A stretch of DNA of 30,390 bases from Thermococcaceae archaeon (GCA_027064745.1 JAMOPD010000369.1:1-30390); one strand, 5' to 3'; shown: positions 9,048 through 16,425, counted from the stretch's first letter. Made by a program: numbers and translations. The notes: generated from the sequence alone by a model not told the origin.

Positions 9048-9103
9048 CATTTTTATCCCATAAACTCTTTTAACTCTTCTGAGAACTCTACTCGGTGATG
9101 ATA

Positions 9104-9367
9104 ATGAAGGTTAAGGTGCGTTATTTTGCCAGATTTAGGTCAATAGTTGGGGTTAGGGAGGAGGAGTTTGAGGTTCCAGAGGGAATTAGGGTTAAGGAAT
9201 TGTTAGATATCCTAAAAGAAAGACGTCCAGAGCTTAAAAATGAAGTTTTTGCTCAGGATGAGGATGCGGATGTTAATGTCTCAAAGAATGGAAGGTATGT
9301 ATCTTTCGATGATCATCTAAGCGATGGTGATGTTGTAGCACTCTTTCCACCGGTGAGTGGTGGTTAA
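9104..9367 (+). CDS. moaD: MoaD-family small ubiquitin-like sulfur carrier
   Basis: 87 aa beta-grasp protein ending in the diagnostic Gly-Gly (FPPVSGG), whose C-terminus is adenylated and thiocarboxylated so that it can donate sulfur for molybdopterin/tungstopterin synthesis. Fold landmarks are KVKVRYFARFRSIVG at the start and DGDVVALFPPVSGG at the end. GGTGA lies five bases before the ATG at 9104; the GTG at 9095 belongs to the ribosome binding site. The next gene, an E1-like enzyme, begins one base after the stop and MoaE follows, so MoaD is more likely than ThiS. In archaea such proteins may also act in tRNA thiolation or as protein modifiers (SAMPs). Confidence 0.9.
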   Translation: MKVKVRYFARFRSIVGVREEEFEVPEGIRVKELLDILKERRPELKNEVFAQDEDADVNVSKNGRYVSFDDHLSDGDVVALFPPVSGG

Positions 9368-9368
9368 A

Positions 9369-10064
9369 ATGCTTAGTGGGAGAGAACTTGAACGTTATGA
9401 TAGGCAGATTATGATATTTGGAGAAGAAGGGCAGGAAAGGCTAAAGAACTCCAAAGTTGCAGTTGTTGGTGTTGGCGGCCTTGGAAGCCCAGTAGCTTAC
9501 TATTTAGCTGCTGCTGGGGTTAATCTTCTCTTGGTTGATGAGCAGAAACCTGAGCTGAGCAACCTCAACAGGCAGATACTCCATTGGGAAGAGGACCTAG
9601 AGAAAAATCCCAAACCCCTCTCTGCCAAGTGGAAGCTTGAACATTTTAACTCCGACATAAGAATAGACACTTTCATTGGCCGTCTTACTTCAGAGAATGT
9701 TGGAGAAGTTTTAAAGGGAGTTGATGTCATTGTTGACTGTCTTGATAACTTTGAGACGCGGTATTTGCTTGATAAATATGCTCATAAAAAAGGAGTTCCT
9801 CTCGTCCACGCTGCAGTGGAAGGTCTCTACGGTCAGATTACCACTGTAATTCCAGGAGAGACCAAGAGCTTAAGGGAGATATTCCCAAATGTCAGAAAGA
9901 AAAAAGGGAAGTTTCCAATACTCGGAGGTACTGCAGGTGTTCTTGGAGCTCTTCAGGCTGTTGAGGCCATAAAACTGATAACGGGAATAGGCAGGCCATT
10001 GACAAATAAGCTCCTTATAGTGGACTTGGCCAACAATACATTTGAGGTTATTGAACTCAGGTAG
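9369..10064 (+). CDS. ThiF/MoeB/HesA-family E1-like adenylyltransferase
   Basis: 231 aa enzyme expected to adenylate the C-terminal glycine of the adjacent MoaD-like protein. It has the nucleotide-binding VVGVGGLGSP loop (about 31-40), the LSNLNRQILH segment with the conserved Asn and Arg of the ATP site, and DCLDNFETRYLL near 121-132. Unlike typical MoeB/ThiF proteins it has only one cysteine (in VDCLDN): the two CxxC zinc pairs and the usual catalytic cysteine are missing. The ATG at 9369 has GGTGG five bases upstream, and the stop of moaD is one base away. The molybdopterin role rests on gene order; tRNA thiolation or SAMP activation are alternatives. Confidence 0.88.
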   Translation: MLSGRELERYDRQIMIFGEEGQERLKNSKVAVVGVGGLGSPVAYYLAAAGVNLLLVDEQKPELSNLNRQILHWEEDLEKNPKPLSAKWKLEHFNSDIRIDTFIGRLTSENVGEVLKGVDVIVDCLDNFETRYLLDKYAHKKGVPLVHAAVEGLYGQITTVIPGETKSLREIFPNVRKKKGKFPILGGTAGVLGALQAVEAIKLITGIGRPLTNKLLIVDLANNTFEVIELR

Positions 10065-10073
10065 GTGAGATAG

Positions 10074-10502
10074 GTGAAGTGCAGATTATTGAAAGATAAT
10101 TTCAATATTGCGGAAGCTATTAACTCAGTTTCTTCTCCGAAAGTTGGGGGGATAGTAATTTTCCTGGGAAAAGTTAGGAATGAAAGCCATGGAAAGAAAG
10201 TAAAAAAGCTAATTTATGAAGCATATGAAGAGATGGCAGTTGCAGAGATGGAGCGTATCAGGGAGGAAGCTATGAAAAAGTTTCCTATTGAGGACATTCT
10301 TATATGGCACAGGTATGGGGAGCTTGAAATTGGGGAGGATACAATACTAATTGTGGCTTCTGGAAAACATCGCAGAGAAGCTTTTGATGCTTGTAGATGG
10401 ACAATTGATGAAGTTAAGAGAAGAGTTCCAGTTTGGAAGAAAGAAGTAACGGATGAAGGAACATTTTGGATTGAAGGTGAAAAGCAGATTAAAATAAGTT
10501 GA
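10074..10502 (+). CDS. moaE: molybdopterin synthase catalytic subunit MoaE
   Basis: 142 aa. Together with thiocarboxylated MoaD it would insert the dithiolene sulfurs into precursor Z to form molybdopterin, which Thermococcales use mostly with tungsten. Recognisable parts are GGIVIFLGKVRNESHGK near 25-41, the YEAYEEMA segment, and the catalytic region HRREAFDACRWTIDEVKRR followed by VPVWKKE, which holds the family's essential lysines. It probably starts with GTG at 10074, preceded by GGTGA five bases upstream, nine bases after the E1-like gene. The tungstopterin product would serve enzymes such as the GAPOR encoded later in this window. Confidence 0.93.
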   Translation: MKCRLLKDNFNIAEAINSVSSPKVGGIVIFLGKVRNESHGKKVKKLIYEAYEEMAVAEMERIREEAMKKFPIEDILIWHRYGELEIGEDTILIVASGKHRREAFDACRWTIDEVKRRVPVWKKEVTDEGTFWIEGEKQIKIS

Positions 10503-10563
10503 TGTACATTTATGTTCTCTCCACTTTTTGCAAACTAAGCTTAGTAGTAAGCAAAATCCGTAT

Positions 10564-10579
10564 AGAAAAAGTATATATA
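10564..10579 (+). promoter_or_regulatory. BRE/TATA promoter of the radical-SAM-like gene
   Basis: AGAAAAA followed by GTATATATA gives a strong archaeal promoter with predicted start near 10600, eleven bases before the ATG. A perfect 12-bp palindrome, ACTAAGCTTAGT, lies just upstream at 10534-10545 and could be a regulator site. Confidence 0.6.
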
Positions 10580-10610
10580 CAAATTTGCTCATTTTCTTTT
10601 GGTGGGTTCA

Positions 10611-11540
10611 ATGGAGAGGGTTATATATGACAATGTGGCCGAAATAGGAATAGGAGGATATCTCAACATAGTGGCAGTAGGAAAACCCCCATGGAGTTAT
10701 AAAAAACATTCTGGTAAGCTTGAAAGATTAATCATTCAGCTGGGTTCAGGAAAAGGAAGATTCTCCGAGGTTAGAGGGATACCCAGATCAATTGGATGTA
10801 TAGGGAACAACAGGTTTATACTTAGGCGAGAACCTCTGAGTGTAGAGAAAGTACAAGAGCTGATAAAGGAATTCAAGTTTAAACGAGGAAAAGAGCTTTA
10901 TCTCACGAACTATGACAGTGTTGAATATCTCATAAAGATGGCAAACTATGCAGTCTCCATTGGCATTCCAGAGGTTTATGCCGTTGTCAGGATTGAAGAT
11001 ATAGACAAAATTACACCAGTTGAAGATGTTAGAATAATAACCGAACTTGAATATTCAAAAGAACATCTAAAAAAACTTGAAAACTACAGGTGGGCACATG
11101 GAGCATTGATAATTAGCACATATCAGCAGTATATGGAGCTTGAAAAAATAGATATTAACTTCCCAGGTGAAGTTTACGTTGATATTCTTTATCCCGGCTC
11201 TCTTAGAAAAATAGACTTTAATATAATTGAGATTAAGCGCACATTGAGTCCGAGCAATTCAAAGTACCATGATTGCCTTGCGGGGACATTGGCCATAACA
11301 GCTGATGGGTATGCATTGCCATGTCCGCTCCTCAGGAATTTTATTATCGGTGATGCTAAAAAGCTGAGTTTGAAAGATATTCTACGGAAAAAAAGGCTTA
11401 AGAATTTCTGGAAACTAACAAAGGATAAAATTGGAATGTGTAGCTCATGTCCATTCAAGTACATTTGCCATGACTGTAGGGCTTTGGAGTATCAGGCCAG
11501 TGGAGATCCATTTGGTATGGAGTTTTGTATAATGGAGTGA
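10611..11540 (+). CDS. radical-SAM-like protein without the SAM cluster motif, SPASM-type C-terminus
   Basis: 309 aa. The C-terminal part holds seven cysteines in a SPASM-like arrangement: C222 and C238 around TADGYALPC, then C277-x2-C280-x5-C286-x2-C289 and C306. Such domains bind auxiliary Fe-S clusters in peptide- and protein-modifying radical SAM enzymes. The N-terminal two-thirds looks like a TIM-barrel remnant (strands LERLIIQLGSG, ELYLTNYD, VYAVVRIED, VYVDILYPG), yet the CxxxCxxC motif expected after the first strand is absent; the only other cysteine is C63. It therefore resembles a pseudo-radical-SAM/SPASM protein. The ATG at 10611 has GGTGG five bases upstream. It has its own promoter and ends four bases from the convergent regulator. 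Its substrate is unknown. Confidence 0.7.
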   Translation: MERVIYDNVAEIGIGGYLNIVAVGKPPWSYKKHSGKLERLIIQLGSGKGRFSEVRGIPRSIGCIGNNRFILRREPLSVEKVQELIKEFKFKRGKELYLTNYDSVEYLIKMANYAVSIGIPEVYAVVRIEDIDKITPVEDVRIITELEYSKEHLKKLENYRWAHGALIISTYQQYMELEKIDINFPGEVYVDILYPGSLRKIDFNIIEIKRTLSPSNSKYHDCLAGTLAITADGYALPCPLLRNFIIGDAKKLSLKDILRKKRLKNFWKLTKDKIGMCSSCPFKYICHDCRALEYQASGDPFGMEFCIME

Positions 11541-11543
11541 TCA

Positions 11544-12461
11544 CTAAAAATCTAAGATTGAATTGTATCCACTTCCATCTTTTTTTACCATTTTAGAGAA
11601 CCTGTAACACTTTCTGTTTTTTTCAAGATCTTCTAATATGTCAAAATACTCAATTCCCACCTTTTCCACATAATTACTAAATTCAAAAAGTTTAGTTCCT
11701 AAGTCCTCTTTTGATGAGAAAAACCACTCTATTACGTATCCTTTCGGCTTTAAGCTTCCTATCATGATTTCTCGTTCTCCAAACTTCTCTAGTATTTCAT
11801 CTCTAACTTCATTCGCTATCCCAAGGACCCCACGGTCATAAGCGGGTGTATCTATATTAGCCTCGAATCTAACGAGGATTTTTTCCTCTTTAAGACGATT
11901 TATCATGTATCTTATTGTTGGTCTTGTTTTCCCTAAAATCTCTGAAATCTTTTTCATTGGAGTTCTTGCATCCCATTTTAGAATATCCATCAGAATAGCA
12001 TAATCATAGCTTAGATTCCATGATCCTGTATTATCCCTATTTTTTGGGGGAGGATACGAACGAACTAGATAGTATTCATAATCATCTGAGTATTTTGCAA
12101 GGAGCTCTCCTACTAGTTTTGTTTGATCTTTTGGTATATGGAGGATGGCTGAGATACCGTTCTTAAAACCGAACATGGCATTTGAATAAACAATGAAGGG
12201 ATTCTGAAACATTCGCCATGCAACTGCTCGGAGATCACTTCGAGGTACTGAGAGAAAAGCAACGAAACTCTTCAAACCTATCCTTGAGATATTATATATA
12301 GCACTAACCTGTGTGCATTTTCCATAATATTTATCGTAAATTCGTTTAAGTCTATAATAATCAACTCCCTCATTCTCAGCTATCTTTTTGAGACTTTCTG
12401 TGGGGTATTTGTTTAGTAATTCTACCAAAAATTCAAGCTCTTCCATATTTACGCTACTCAT
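11544..12461 (-). CDS. two-HTH transcriptional regulator, Lrp/MarR-like
   Basis: 305 aa with two predicted helix-turn-helix regions: residues about 8-45 (SLKKIAENEGVDYYRLKRI) and about 165-200 (KKISEILGKTRPTIRYMINR). Each is followed by a mixed alpha/beta segment that could be a ligand or dimer domain. The order HTH-domain-HTH-domain suggests an internally duplicated Lrp-like regulator. The start ATG at 12461 follows GTGAGGTTAA. The gene is convergent with the radical-SAM-like gene, with only three bases between the stops, and divergent from the adenosine-specific kinase gene across about 57 bases. The target is not evident, but the kinase gene or its own promoter are natural candidates. Confidence 0.7.
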   Translation of the reverse strand: MSSVNMEELEFLVELLNKYPTESLKKIAENEGVDYYRLKRIYDKYYGKCTQVSAIYNISRIGLKSFVAFLSVPRSDLRAVAWRMFQNPFIVYSNAMFGFKNGISAILHIPKDQTKLVGELLAKYSDDYEYYLVRSYPPPKNRDNTGSWNLSYDYAILMDILKWDARTPMKKISEILGKTRPTIRYMINRLKEEKILVRFEANIDTPAYDRGVLGIANEVRDEILEKFGEREIMIGSLKPKGYVIEWFFSSKEDLGTKLFEFSNYVEKVGIEYFDILEDLEKNRKCYRFSKMVKKDGSGYNSILDF

Positions 12462-12471
12462 TTAACCTCAC

Positions 12472-12488
12472 AGGAAAAGTTATATGGA
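12472..12488. promoter_or_regulatory. overlapping divergent TATA boxes
   Basis: GAAAAGTTATATGG reads as BRE plus TATA on the plus strand for the kinase gene at 12519. On the minus strand the same bases give CCATATAAC for the two-HTH regulator at 12461. The two promoters share one site and probably exclude each other. Confidence 0.5.
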
Positions 12489-12518
12489 AGAGATTATTAA
12501 ATATTTATGGTGGTCGTT

Positions 12519-13004
12519 ATGAAGATAGAGGTTGTTGAGATAGAGAAACCTGCCGGTGTTGAAGCAATAATCGGGCAGGGAAACTTCTCAATATTCACGG
12601 TTGATGATCTGACAAAAGCTCTTTTAACAACAGTCCCTGGAATAAAGTTAGGAATCGCAATGAATGAGGCAAAACCCCAACTCACTAGATTTACAGGAAA
12701 TGATAAGGAACTCGAAGAGCTAGCTGCGAAGAATGCCCTGAAAATAGGAGCTGGACATGTGTTTGTAATACTAATGAAAAACGCATTTCCGATAAACGTT
12801 CTTAACACTGTAAAAAATCATCCAGCGGTTGTTATGGTGTATGGGGCGAGTGAAAACCCCCTTCAGGTTATAGTGGCTGAGACAGAGTTGGGGAGGGCAG
12901 TCCTGGGTATAGTTGATGGTAAAGCCGCCACTAAAATTGAAACCGAGGAACAGAAGAAAGAAAGGAGAGAACTTGTAGAAAAGATTGGGTATACCATCGA
13001 TTGA
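12519..13004 (+). CDS. adenosine-specific kinase family protein (COG1839)
   Basis: 161 aa. It matches the compact archaeal family called adenosine-specific kinase (formerly DUF355). Landmarks are [20 protein letters not shown] near the start, a [13 protein letters not shown] segment, [17 protein letters not shown] in the middle, and [19 protein letters not shown] near residues 104-122. Members are described as binding adenosine and nucleotides; the physiological reaction is poorly established. The ATG at 12519 has GGTGG five bases upstream, so the in-frame ATG at 12507 is not chosen. The next gene, a house-cleaning nucleotidase, starts 45 bases later, giving a possible nucleotide-maintenance pair. 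Confidence 0.88.
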   Translation: MKIEVVEIEKPAGVEAIIGQGNFSIFTVDDLTKALLTTVPGIKLGIAMNEAKPQLTRFTGNDKELEELAAKNALKIGAGHVFVILMKNAFPINVLNTVKNHPAVVMVYGASENPLQVIVAETELGRAVLGIVDGKAATKIETEEQKKERRELVEKIGYTID

Positions 13005-13048
13005 AAAGTTTTTTATTTCCAGTTTCTGTTCTTTTTTGGGTGGATTTC

Positions 13049-13609
13049 ATGAAAATGAAAATGATTTTTGTCACGTCAAATAGCGGTAAAGTCGAAGAAG
13101 CAAAGAAGTACTTTTTTCCATTGGGAGTCCAAGTTGTTCAAAAGAAAATTGAATATCCTGAAATTCAAGCAAATACCCTGGAAGAAGTTGCTGAGTTTGG
13201 GATTAACTGGCTTAAGGATAGAATTGAGAGTCCATTCTTCCTCGATGATTCTGGTCTTTTTATAGACGCCCTAAAAGGATTCCCCGGAGTGTATTCTGCC
13301 TATGTCTACAAAACCCTTGGGAACGACGGTATTCTGAAACTCCTTAAAGGGGTGGAAAACAGGAAAGCCCATTTCAAAAGTGTTGTAGCATACTACGATG
13401 GAGAACTCCACATATTTACAGGAAAAACCCGAGGCAAGATACTTCATGAAAAACGCGGCACTGGAGGTTTTGGATTTGACCCGATTTTTCAGCCAAAAGG
13501 ATTCAACAAAACTTTTGCCGAAATGACAACAGAAGAGAAAAATAGAATATCCCATAGGGGTAAGGCTTTTAAGGTCTTCTCAGAATGGCTAAAAGAAAAC
13601 CTTATATAG
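13049..13609 (+). CDS. rdgB: XTP/dITP pyrophosphatase (RdgB/HAM1 family)
   Basis: 186 aa enzyme that hydrolyses ITP, dITP and XTP to monophosphates and so removes deaminated purines from the nucleotide pool. Family motifs are [13 protein letters not shown] at the N-terminus, [20 protein letters not shown] in the middle, [11 protein letters not shown] and the C-terminal [11 protein letters not shown]. The length agrees with archaeal homologues. The ATG at 13049 has GGTGG five bases upstream; an in-frame reading beginning at 13001 would overlap the preceding gene and add an unrelated hydrophobic leader. It is probably co-transcribed with the kinase-family gene. Confidence 0.95.
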   Translation: MKMKMIFVTSNSGKVEEAKKYFFPLGVQVVQKKIEYPEIQANTLEEVAEFGINWLKDRIESPFFLDDSGLFIDALKGFPGVYSAYVYKTLGNDGILKLLKGVENRKAHFKSVVAYYDGELHIFTGKTRGKILHEKRGTGGFGFDPIFQPKGFNKTFAEMTTEEKNRISHRGKAFKVFSEWLKENLI

Positions 13610-13652
13610 TATTATACTGTCAAAAATTATGAATGTAGTTGGATAAATGACA
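13601..13652 (+). promoter_or_regulatory. promoter of the Lrp-type gene with an ATACTGTCA ... TGACA inverted repeat
   Basis: CTTATATA at 13601-13608 overlaps the rdgB stop and predicts a transcript start near 13630. Between the TATA box and the gene lie ATACTGTCA (13614-13622) and TGACA (13648-13652), with the TGTCA/TGACA arms spanning 35 bp. The same arms occur in the larger inverted repeats at 14736 and 20614. Location downstream of TATA suits autorepression by the Lrp-type protein. Confidence 0.45.
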
Positions 13653-13664
13653 ATGGGGATGGAA

Positions 13665-14117
13665 ATGGCCACAGTACTAGACACTACTGATTTAAGATTG
13701 TTGAAGGAACTTAGAGAAAATGCTCGAGAAAATATAGCTGCACTTAGTAAAAAACTGGGTATACCTAGAACTACTGTTCATTATAGAATAAAAAAACTTG
13801 TAGATGAAGGTGTCATAGAAAAATTTACAATAAAACCTAACTACAAAAAGCTGAATCTTGGAACTACTGCCTTCATACTTGCCAGATATGATCCAGATTC
13901 TGGGTTGAGTCAGAAAGAAGTTGCTAAAAGAATTGCTCAGCTTGAGGGGGTTTATGAAGTCCATATAATTGCTGGAGAATGGGATTTATTGATTAAAGTC
14001 AGGGCCCCAGGAGCTGAAGAAATAGGGAAGATTGTTGTTGATAGGTTAAGGGATGTTAGGGGGATTGAGCAGACAGTCACAATGGTGTCATTTGTCACTG
14101 TGAAGGAAGAGCTCTAA
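13665..14117 (+). CDS. Lrp/AsnC-family transcriptional regulator
   Basis: 150 aa with the standard two-part layout. The N-terminal helix-turn-helix is at about 8-52 (LLKELRENARENIAALSKKL, then GIPRTTVHYRIKKLVDEGVI). The C-terminal RAM/ligand-binding domain is at about 62-150, with GVYEVHIIAGEWDLLIKVRA and the closing VTMVSFVTVKEEL. Of several in-frame ATGs (13647, 13653, 13659, 13665) the last is preferred, because GGGGA lies five bases before it and MATVLDTTDLRLL is a natural family start; this is moderately sure. Effector and targets are unknown. The ATACTGTCA/TGACA repeat in its own promoter is a candidate operator. Confidence 0.9.
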   Translation: MATVLDTTDLRLLKELRENARENIAALSKKLGIPRTTVHYRIKKLVDEGVIEKFTIKPNYKKLNLGTTAFILARYDPDSGLSQKEVAKRIAQLEGVYEVHIIAGEWDLLIKVRAPGAEEIGKIVVDRLRDVRGIEQTVTMVSFVTVKEEL

Positions 14118-14174
14118 TGGGCGATGATTGGCGTTCTCCTTTCTGATTTTTGTGATGAAGCAATGAGCCCAAAT

Positions 14175-14465
14175 TTAGAAATGATACATAAATATAAGGG
14201 CTAGATTGTTAAGTGGAGAGAGGGACTTAAGAATTATCATCCCGGTAAGAATTGTCTTTACATATCTGTTATAACGTGCATATGGCAGAAGCATCAACAC
14301 TCCAACTGCTGTGAAGATCAAATATCTCTGGAGCAAAAATCTACCCGCCGAAGTAATCAGAGGGTTTCCTTCAACGAGACCTATGGAGAGTCCATAGGAA
14401 GTTGTGACAAGGTCAAGGACAGATATTATCAGAAAAATAGTGACAACCTTCCAGGAAATCTTCAT
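14175..14465 (-). CDS. small membrane protein, DUF5658-like
   Basis: 96 aa with three to four hydrophobic helices. The first carries the pattern LDLVTTSYGLSIGLVEGNPL, in which the acidic residue and the E-x-NP motif are typical of the small archaeal/bacterial DUF5658 membrane family. Function is unknown. The ATG at 14465 follows AAGGAG seven bases upstream. It is convergent with the Lrp-type gene and lies downstream of the tRNA on the same strand. Confidence 0.7.
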   Translation of the reverse strand: MKISWKVVTIFLIISVLDLVTTSYGLSIGLVEGNPLITSAGRFLLQRYLIFTAVGVLMLLPYARYNRYVKTILTGMIILKSLSPLNNLALIFMYHF

Positions 14466-14539
14466 TCTAATTCTCCTTGTTTTTATGTTGAAGAAACTTC
14501 CTTAATAATCTTTCTATCGTTATTAAGATTTTACAGAAA

Positions 14540-14679
14540 TGGTGGGGGCACGGGGATTTGAACCCCGGTCCGCGGGTTTCTCCGGGTCAGAGCTCCAAAG
14601 GCTCATCCCCAATCAGCAAACCCGCAAGTCCTCATACCTCTGGAGCCCGCGATGATGGACCAGGCTACACCATGCCCCC
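14540..14679 (-). tRNA. tRNA-Trp (anticodon CCA) with intron and encoded CCA end
   Basis: The acceptor stem pairs GGGGGCA (14679-14673) with TGCCCCC (14550-14544). The discriminator is A14543 and CCA is encoded at 14542-14540. The T stem CGGGG/CCCCG encloses TTCAAAT. The anticodon stem GCGGG (14650-14646) pairs with CCCGC (14576-14572), and the anticodon CCA is at 14643-14641. A 62-base intron at 14639-14578 interrupts the gene after position 37. The splice sites form a canonical bulge-helix-bulge: three-base bulges AGA and AAA flank a four-pair helix CTCC/GGAG. This is the usual archaeal tRNA-Trp intron position. Confidence 0.97.
14578..14639 (-). ncRNA. tRNA-Trp intron acting as a C/D-box 2'-O-methylation guide
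   Basis: In transcript order the intron has a C box (ATGAGGA), a D' box (CTGA in TTGCTGATT), a C' box (GGATGAGC) and a D box (CTGA). The guide before D' (GCGGGTTT) pairs with AAACCCGC at the 3' splice site and, by the D+5 rule, points to C39. The guide before the D box (TGGAGC) pairs with GCTCCA of the anticodon loop and points to C34. Dual guiding of positions 34 and 39 by this intron is known from haloarchaeal and Pyrococcus pre-tRNA-Trp; here the pairing is seen directly. Confidence 0.9.
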
Positions 14680-14735
14680 ATCCAATTACACCTAATCTGG
14701 GCGCTATTTATAAGTTTTGTGCTGGACCAAATCAT

Positions 14736-14791
14736 ACTGTCAGGAAGTCTTATACCGGATTTATTATCAGCTCACAGGTTATCCTGACAGT
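14736..14791. repeat. inverted repeat ACTGTCAGGA ... TCCTGACAGT
   Basis: Perfect 10-bp arms at 14736-14745 and 14782-14791 with a 36-bp centre. It lies in the otherwise featureless stretch between the tRNA-Trp gene and the small gene at 14940. The arm, preceded by AT, is shared with the repeat at 20614-20660. It is not followed by a T-tract and lies 149 bases before the next likely start codon, so an operator or a small repeated element fits better than a terminator. Confidence 0.6.
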
Positions 14792-14939
14792 CTAGATAAT
14801 TGTGGCGTGTTTGATATTGTTAAGTTGGAAGATGTTAAAGTTAAACAACCTTCTAAGGGTGAGCATGCCACACTATCCCCATAATGTGGACGGAAGTGTT
14901 ATTAACTTTGACTTACAAAAATATTACGAGGTGGTTACT

Positions 14940-15173
14940 GTGGAAGAGCCAATAAGGATAGGACATGACAAATTCTACATTGGCGAGGGAGAAACTGCCA
15001 GAAGGGAACTTCGGGTCATCAAGGTAAGCGACGACGTTATTCAGGTTCAGGAAGAAGTCCATGGAATAATAGCCCTTGTAGGGGCTAGTAGCAGTGTGAA
15101 TATTAAAAAAGAGGAACTTAAGAAACTTATTCAAGTAGCAAAAGAGGAGTTTGGCTGGGTAGATATCTGCTAA
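14940..15173 (+). CDS. small conserved-looking hypothetical protein
   Basis: 77 aa, soluble and mostly charged, with a predicted strand-rich first half (IGHDKFYIGEGETARRELRV) and a C-terminal helix (KKEELKKLIQVAKEEFGWVD). No family is recognised. The GTG at 14940 is chosen because GGTGG lies exactly five bases before it, matching its neighbours; an in-frame ATG at 14865 would add 25 residues and has only two bases between its GGTGA and the start. It precedes fbp by 124 bases and has no obvious functional link to it. Confidence 0.65.
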   Translation: MEEPIRIGHDKFYIGEGETARRELRVIKVSDDVIQVQEEVHGIIALVGASSSVNIKKEELKKLIQVAKEEFGWVDIC

Positions 15174-15222
15174 CCACAGTTCTTTGACTAAAGCTCAAAA
15201 ATTCTTTCTTTGTTGGCATGTG

Positions 15223-15265
15223 TATCATCATGGGTGATATATTTTGGCATGATAAAATTTTATAA
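15223..15265 (+). promoter_or_regulatory. TGM upstream of TATA, fbp promoter
   Basis: TATCAT-CATGG-GTGATA at 15223-15239 matches the Thermococcales glycolytic motif TATCAC-N5-GTGATA with one mismatch. The TATA box TTTTATAA follows at 15258-15265, so the motif is upstream of the core promoter. That placement is the one through which the TrmB-like regulator Tgr/TrmBL1 activates gluconeogenic genes. Confidence 0.8.
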
Positions 15266-15297
15266 ATCTGAAATAGTAAAAATGGTAGGTGGTGCAA

Positions 15298-16425
15298 ATG
15301 GCTGTTGGGGAGAAAATAACAGTTAGCGTAATTAAAGCAGACATAGGTGGCTGGCCAGGACATTCAAGTGTCCATCCCGCCCTGATTGAAAAGGCCAAGG
15401 AGGTTCTTGGGAAAGCAAAGGAAAATGAAATTCTTGTGGATTTCTATGTAACTCACTGCGGGGATGACCTTCAGCTTATCATGACACACAAGAAAGGTGT
15501 TGACAGCGAAGAAATTCATGGTCTTGCATGGAATGCATTTAAAGAGGGGACTAAAGTCGCTAAGGAGCTTGGTCTTTATGGTGCTGGGCAGGATTTACTT
15601 AAGGACGCCTTCAGCGGGAATATAAGAGGAATGGGGCCAGGAATAGCGGAGATGGAAATTACGCTCAGAAAGAGCGAACCGATAGTAACGTTTCACATGG
15701 ACAAAACTGAGCCTGGCGCTTTCAACCTTCCGATATTCAGGATGTTTGCAGACCCATTCAACACTGCAGGACTTATAATTGATCCTAACATGCACATGGG
15801 CTTTCGCTTTGAGGTGTGGGATATTAAGGAGCACAAGCGTGTTATTCTAAACACGCCTGAGGAACTCTATGACCTTCTGGCACTCATAGGTGCAAAGTCA
15901 AGGTATGTCATTAAACGTGTATTCCCGAAGGAAGGTCACAAGGTAGACAAAAACGAGCCGGTTGCTGTCGTAAGCACCGAGAAACTCTATCAGATTGCTG
16001 GTGAATACGTTGGTAAGGACGATCCAGTTGCGATAGTAAGGGCTCAGAGCGGTCTCCCAGCTCTTGGTGAAGTCCTTGAGCCATTCGCCTTCCCTGAGCT
16101 CGTGAGCGGTTGGATGAGGGGTTCACATAACGGGCCGATAATGCCTGTTCCCTTAAGGCATTCAAATCCGACAAGGTTTGACGGCCCTCCAAGGGTTGTT
16201 GCCCTTGGCTGGCAGATAAATTCTGAAGGGAAGCTCATTGGTCCAGTTGATCTATTCGATGACCCTGCTTTTGACTGGGCTAGACAGAAAGCACTTGAAA
16301 TCACAGACTATATGCGCAGGCATGGACCTTTTGAACCGCACAGGCTCCCACTCGAAGAAATGGAATACACAACCCTTCCAGGAGTTCTTAAAAAGCTCAG
16401 CGGCAGGTTTGAACCCGTGGAGTGA
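15298..16425 (+). CDS. fbp: fructose-1,6-bisphosphate aldolase/phosphatase
   Basis: 375 aa bifunctional archaeal enzyme that condenses DHAP with GAP and dephosphorylates the product to fructose 6-phosphate, so gluconeogenesis runs one way. Visible signatures are the metal-binding ADIGGWPGHSSVHP (14-27) and HCGDDLQLIM (53-62), FHMDKTEPGAFNLP (133-145) and EYVGKDDP with the presumed Schiff-base Lys240 and nearby Tyr237. SGWMRGSHNGPIMPVP is also present. Length and sequence agree with the archaeal type V FBPase family. The ATG at 15298 follows AGGTGGTGCAA. It is monocistronic, controlled by an upstream TGM, and ends 31 bases from the convergent EI gene. Confidence 0.97.
   Translation: MAVGEKITVSVIKADIGGWPGHSSVHPALIEKAKEVLGKAKENEILVDFYVTHCGDDLQLIMTHKKGVDSEEIHGLAWNAFKEGTKVAKELGLYGAGQDLLKDAFSGNIRGMGPGIAEMEITLRKSEPIVTFHMDKTEPGAFNLPIFRMFADPFNTAGLIIDPNMHMGFRFEVWDIKEHKRVILNTPEELYDLLALIGAKSRYVIKRVFPKEGHKVDKNEPVAVVSTEKLYQIAGEYVGKDDPVAIVRAQSGLPALGEVLEPFAFPELVSGWMRGSHNGPIMPVPLRHSNPTRFDGPPRVVALGWQINSEGKLIGPVDLFDDPAFDWARQKALEITDYMRRHGPFEPHRLPLEEMEYTTLPGVLKKLSGRFEPVE

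Noticed and set aside
9104..9367. ThiS of thiamine synthesis
   Set aside because: MoaE follows in the same cassette and no thiazole genes are present; MoaD fits better.
14736..14791. Transcription terminator hairpin
   Set aside because: No T-tract follows, the loop is 36 bases, and no gene ends nearby; archaeal terminators rarely need hairpins.
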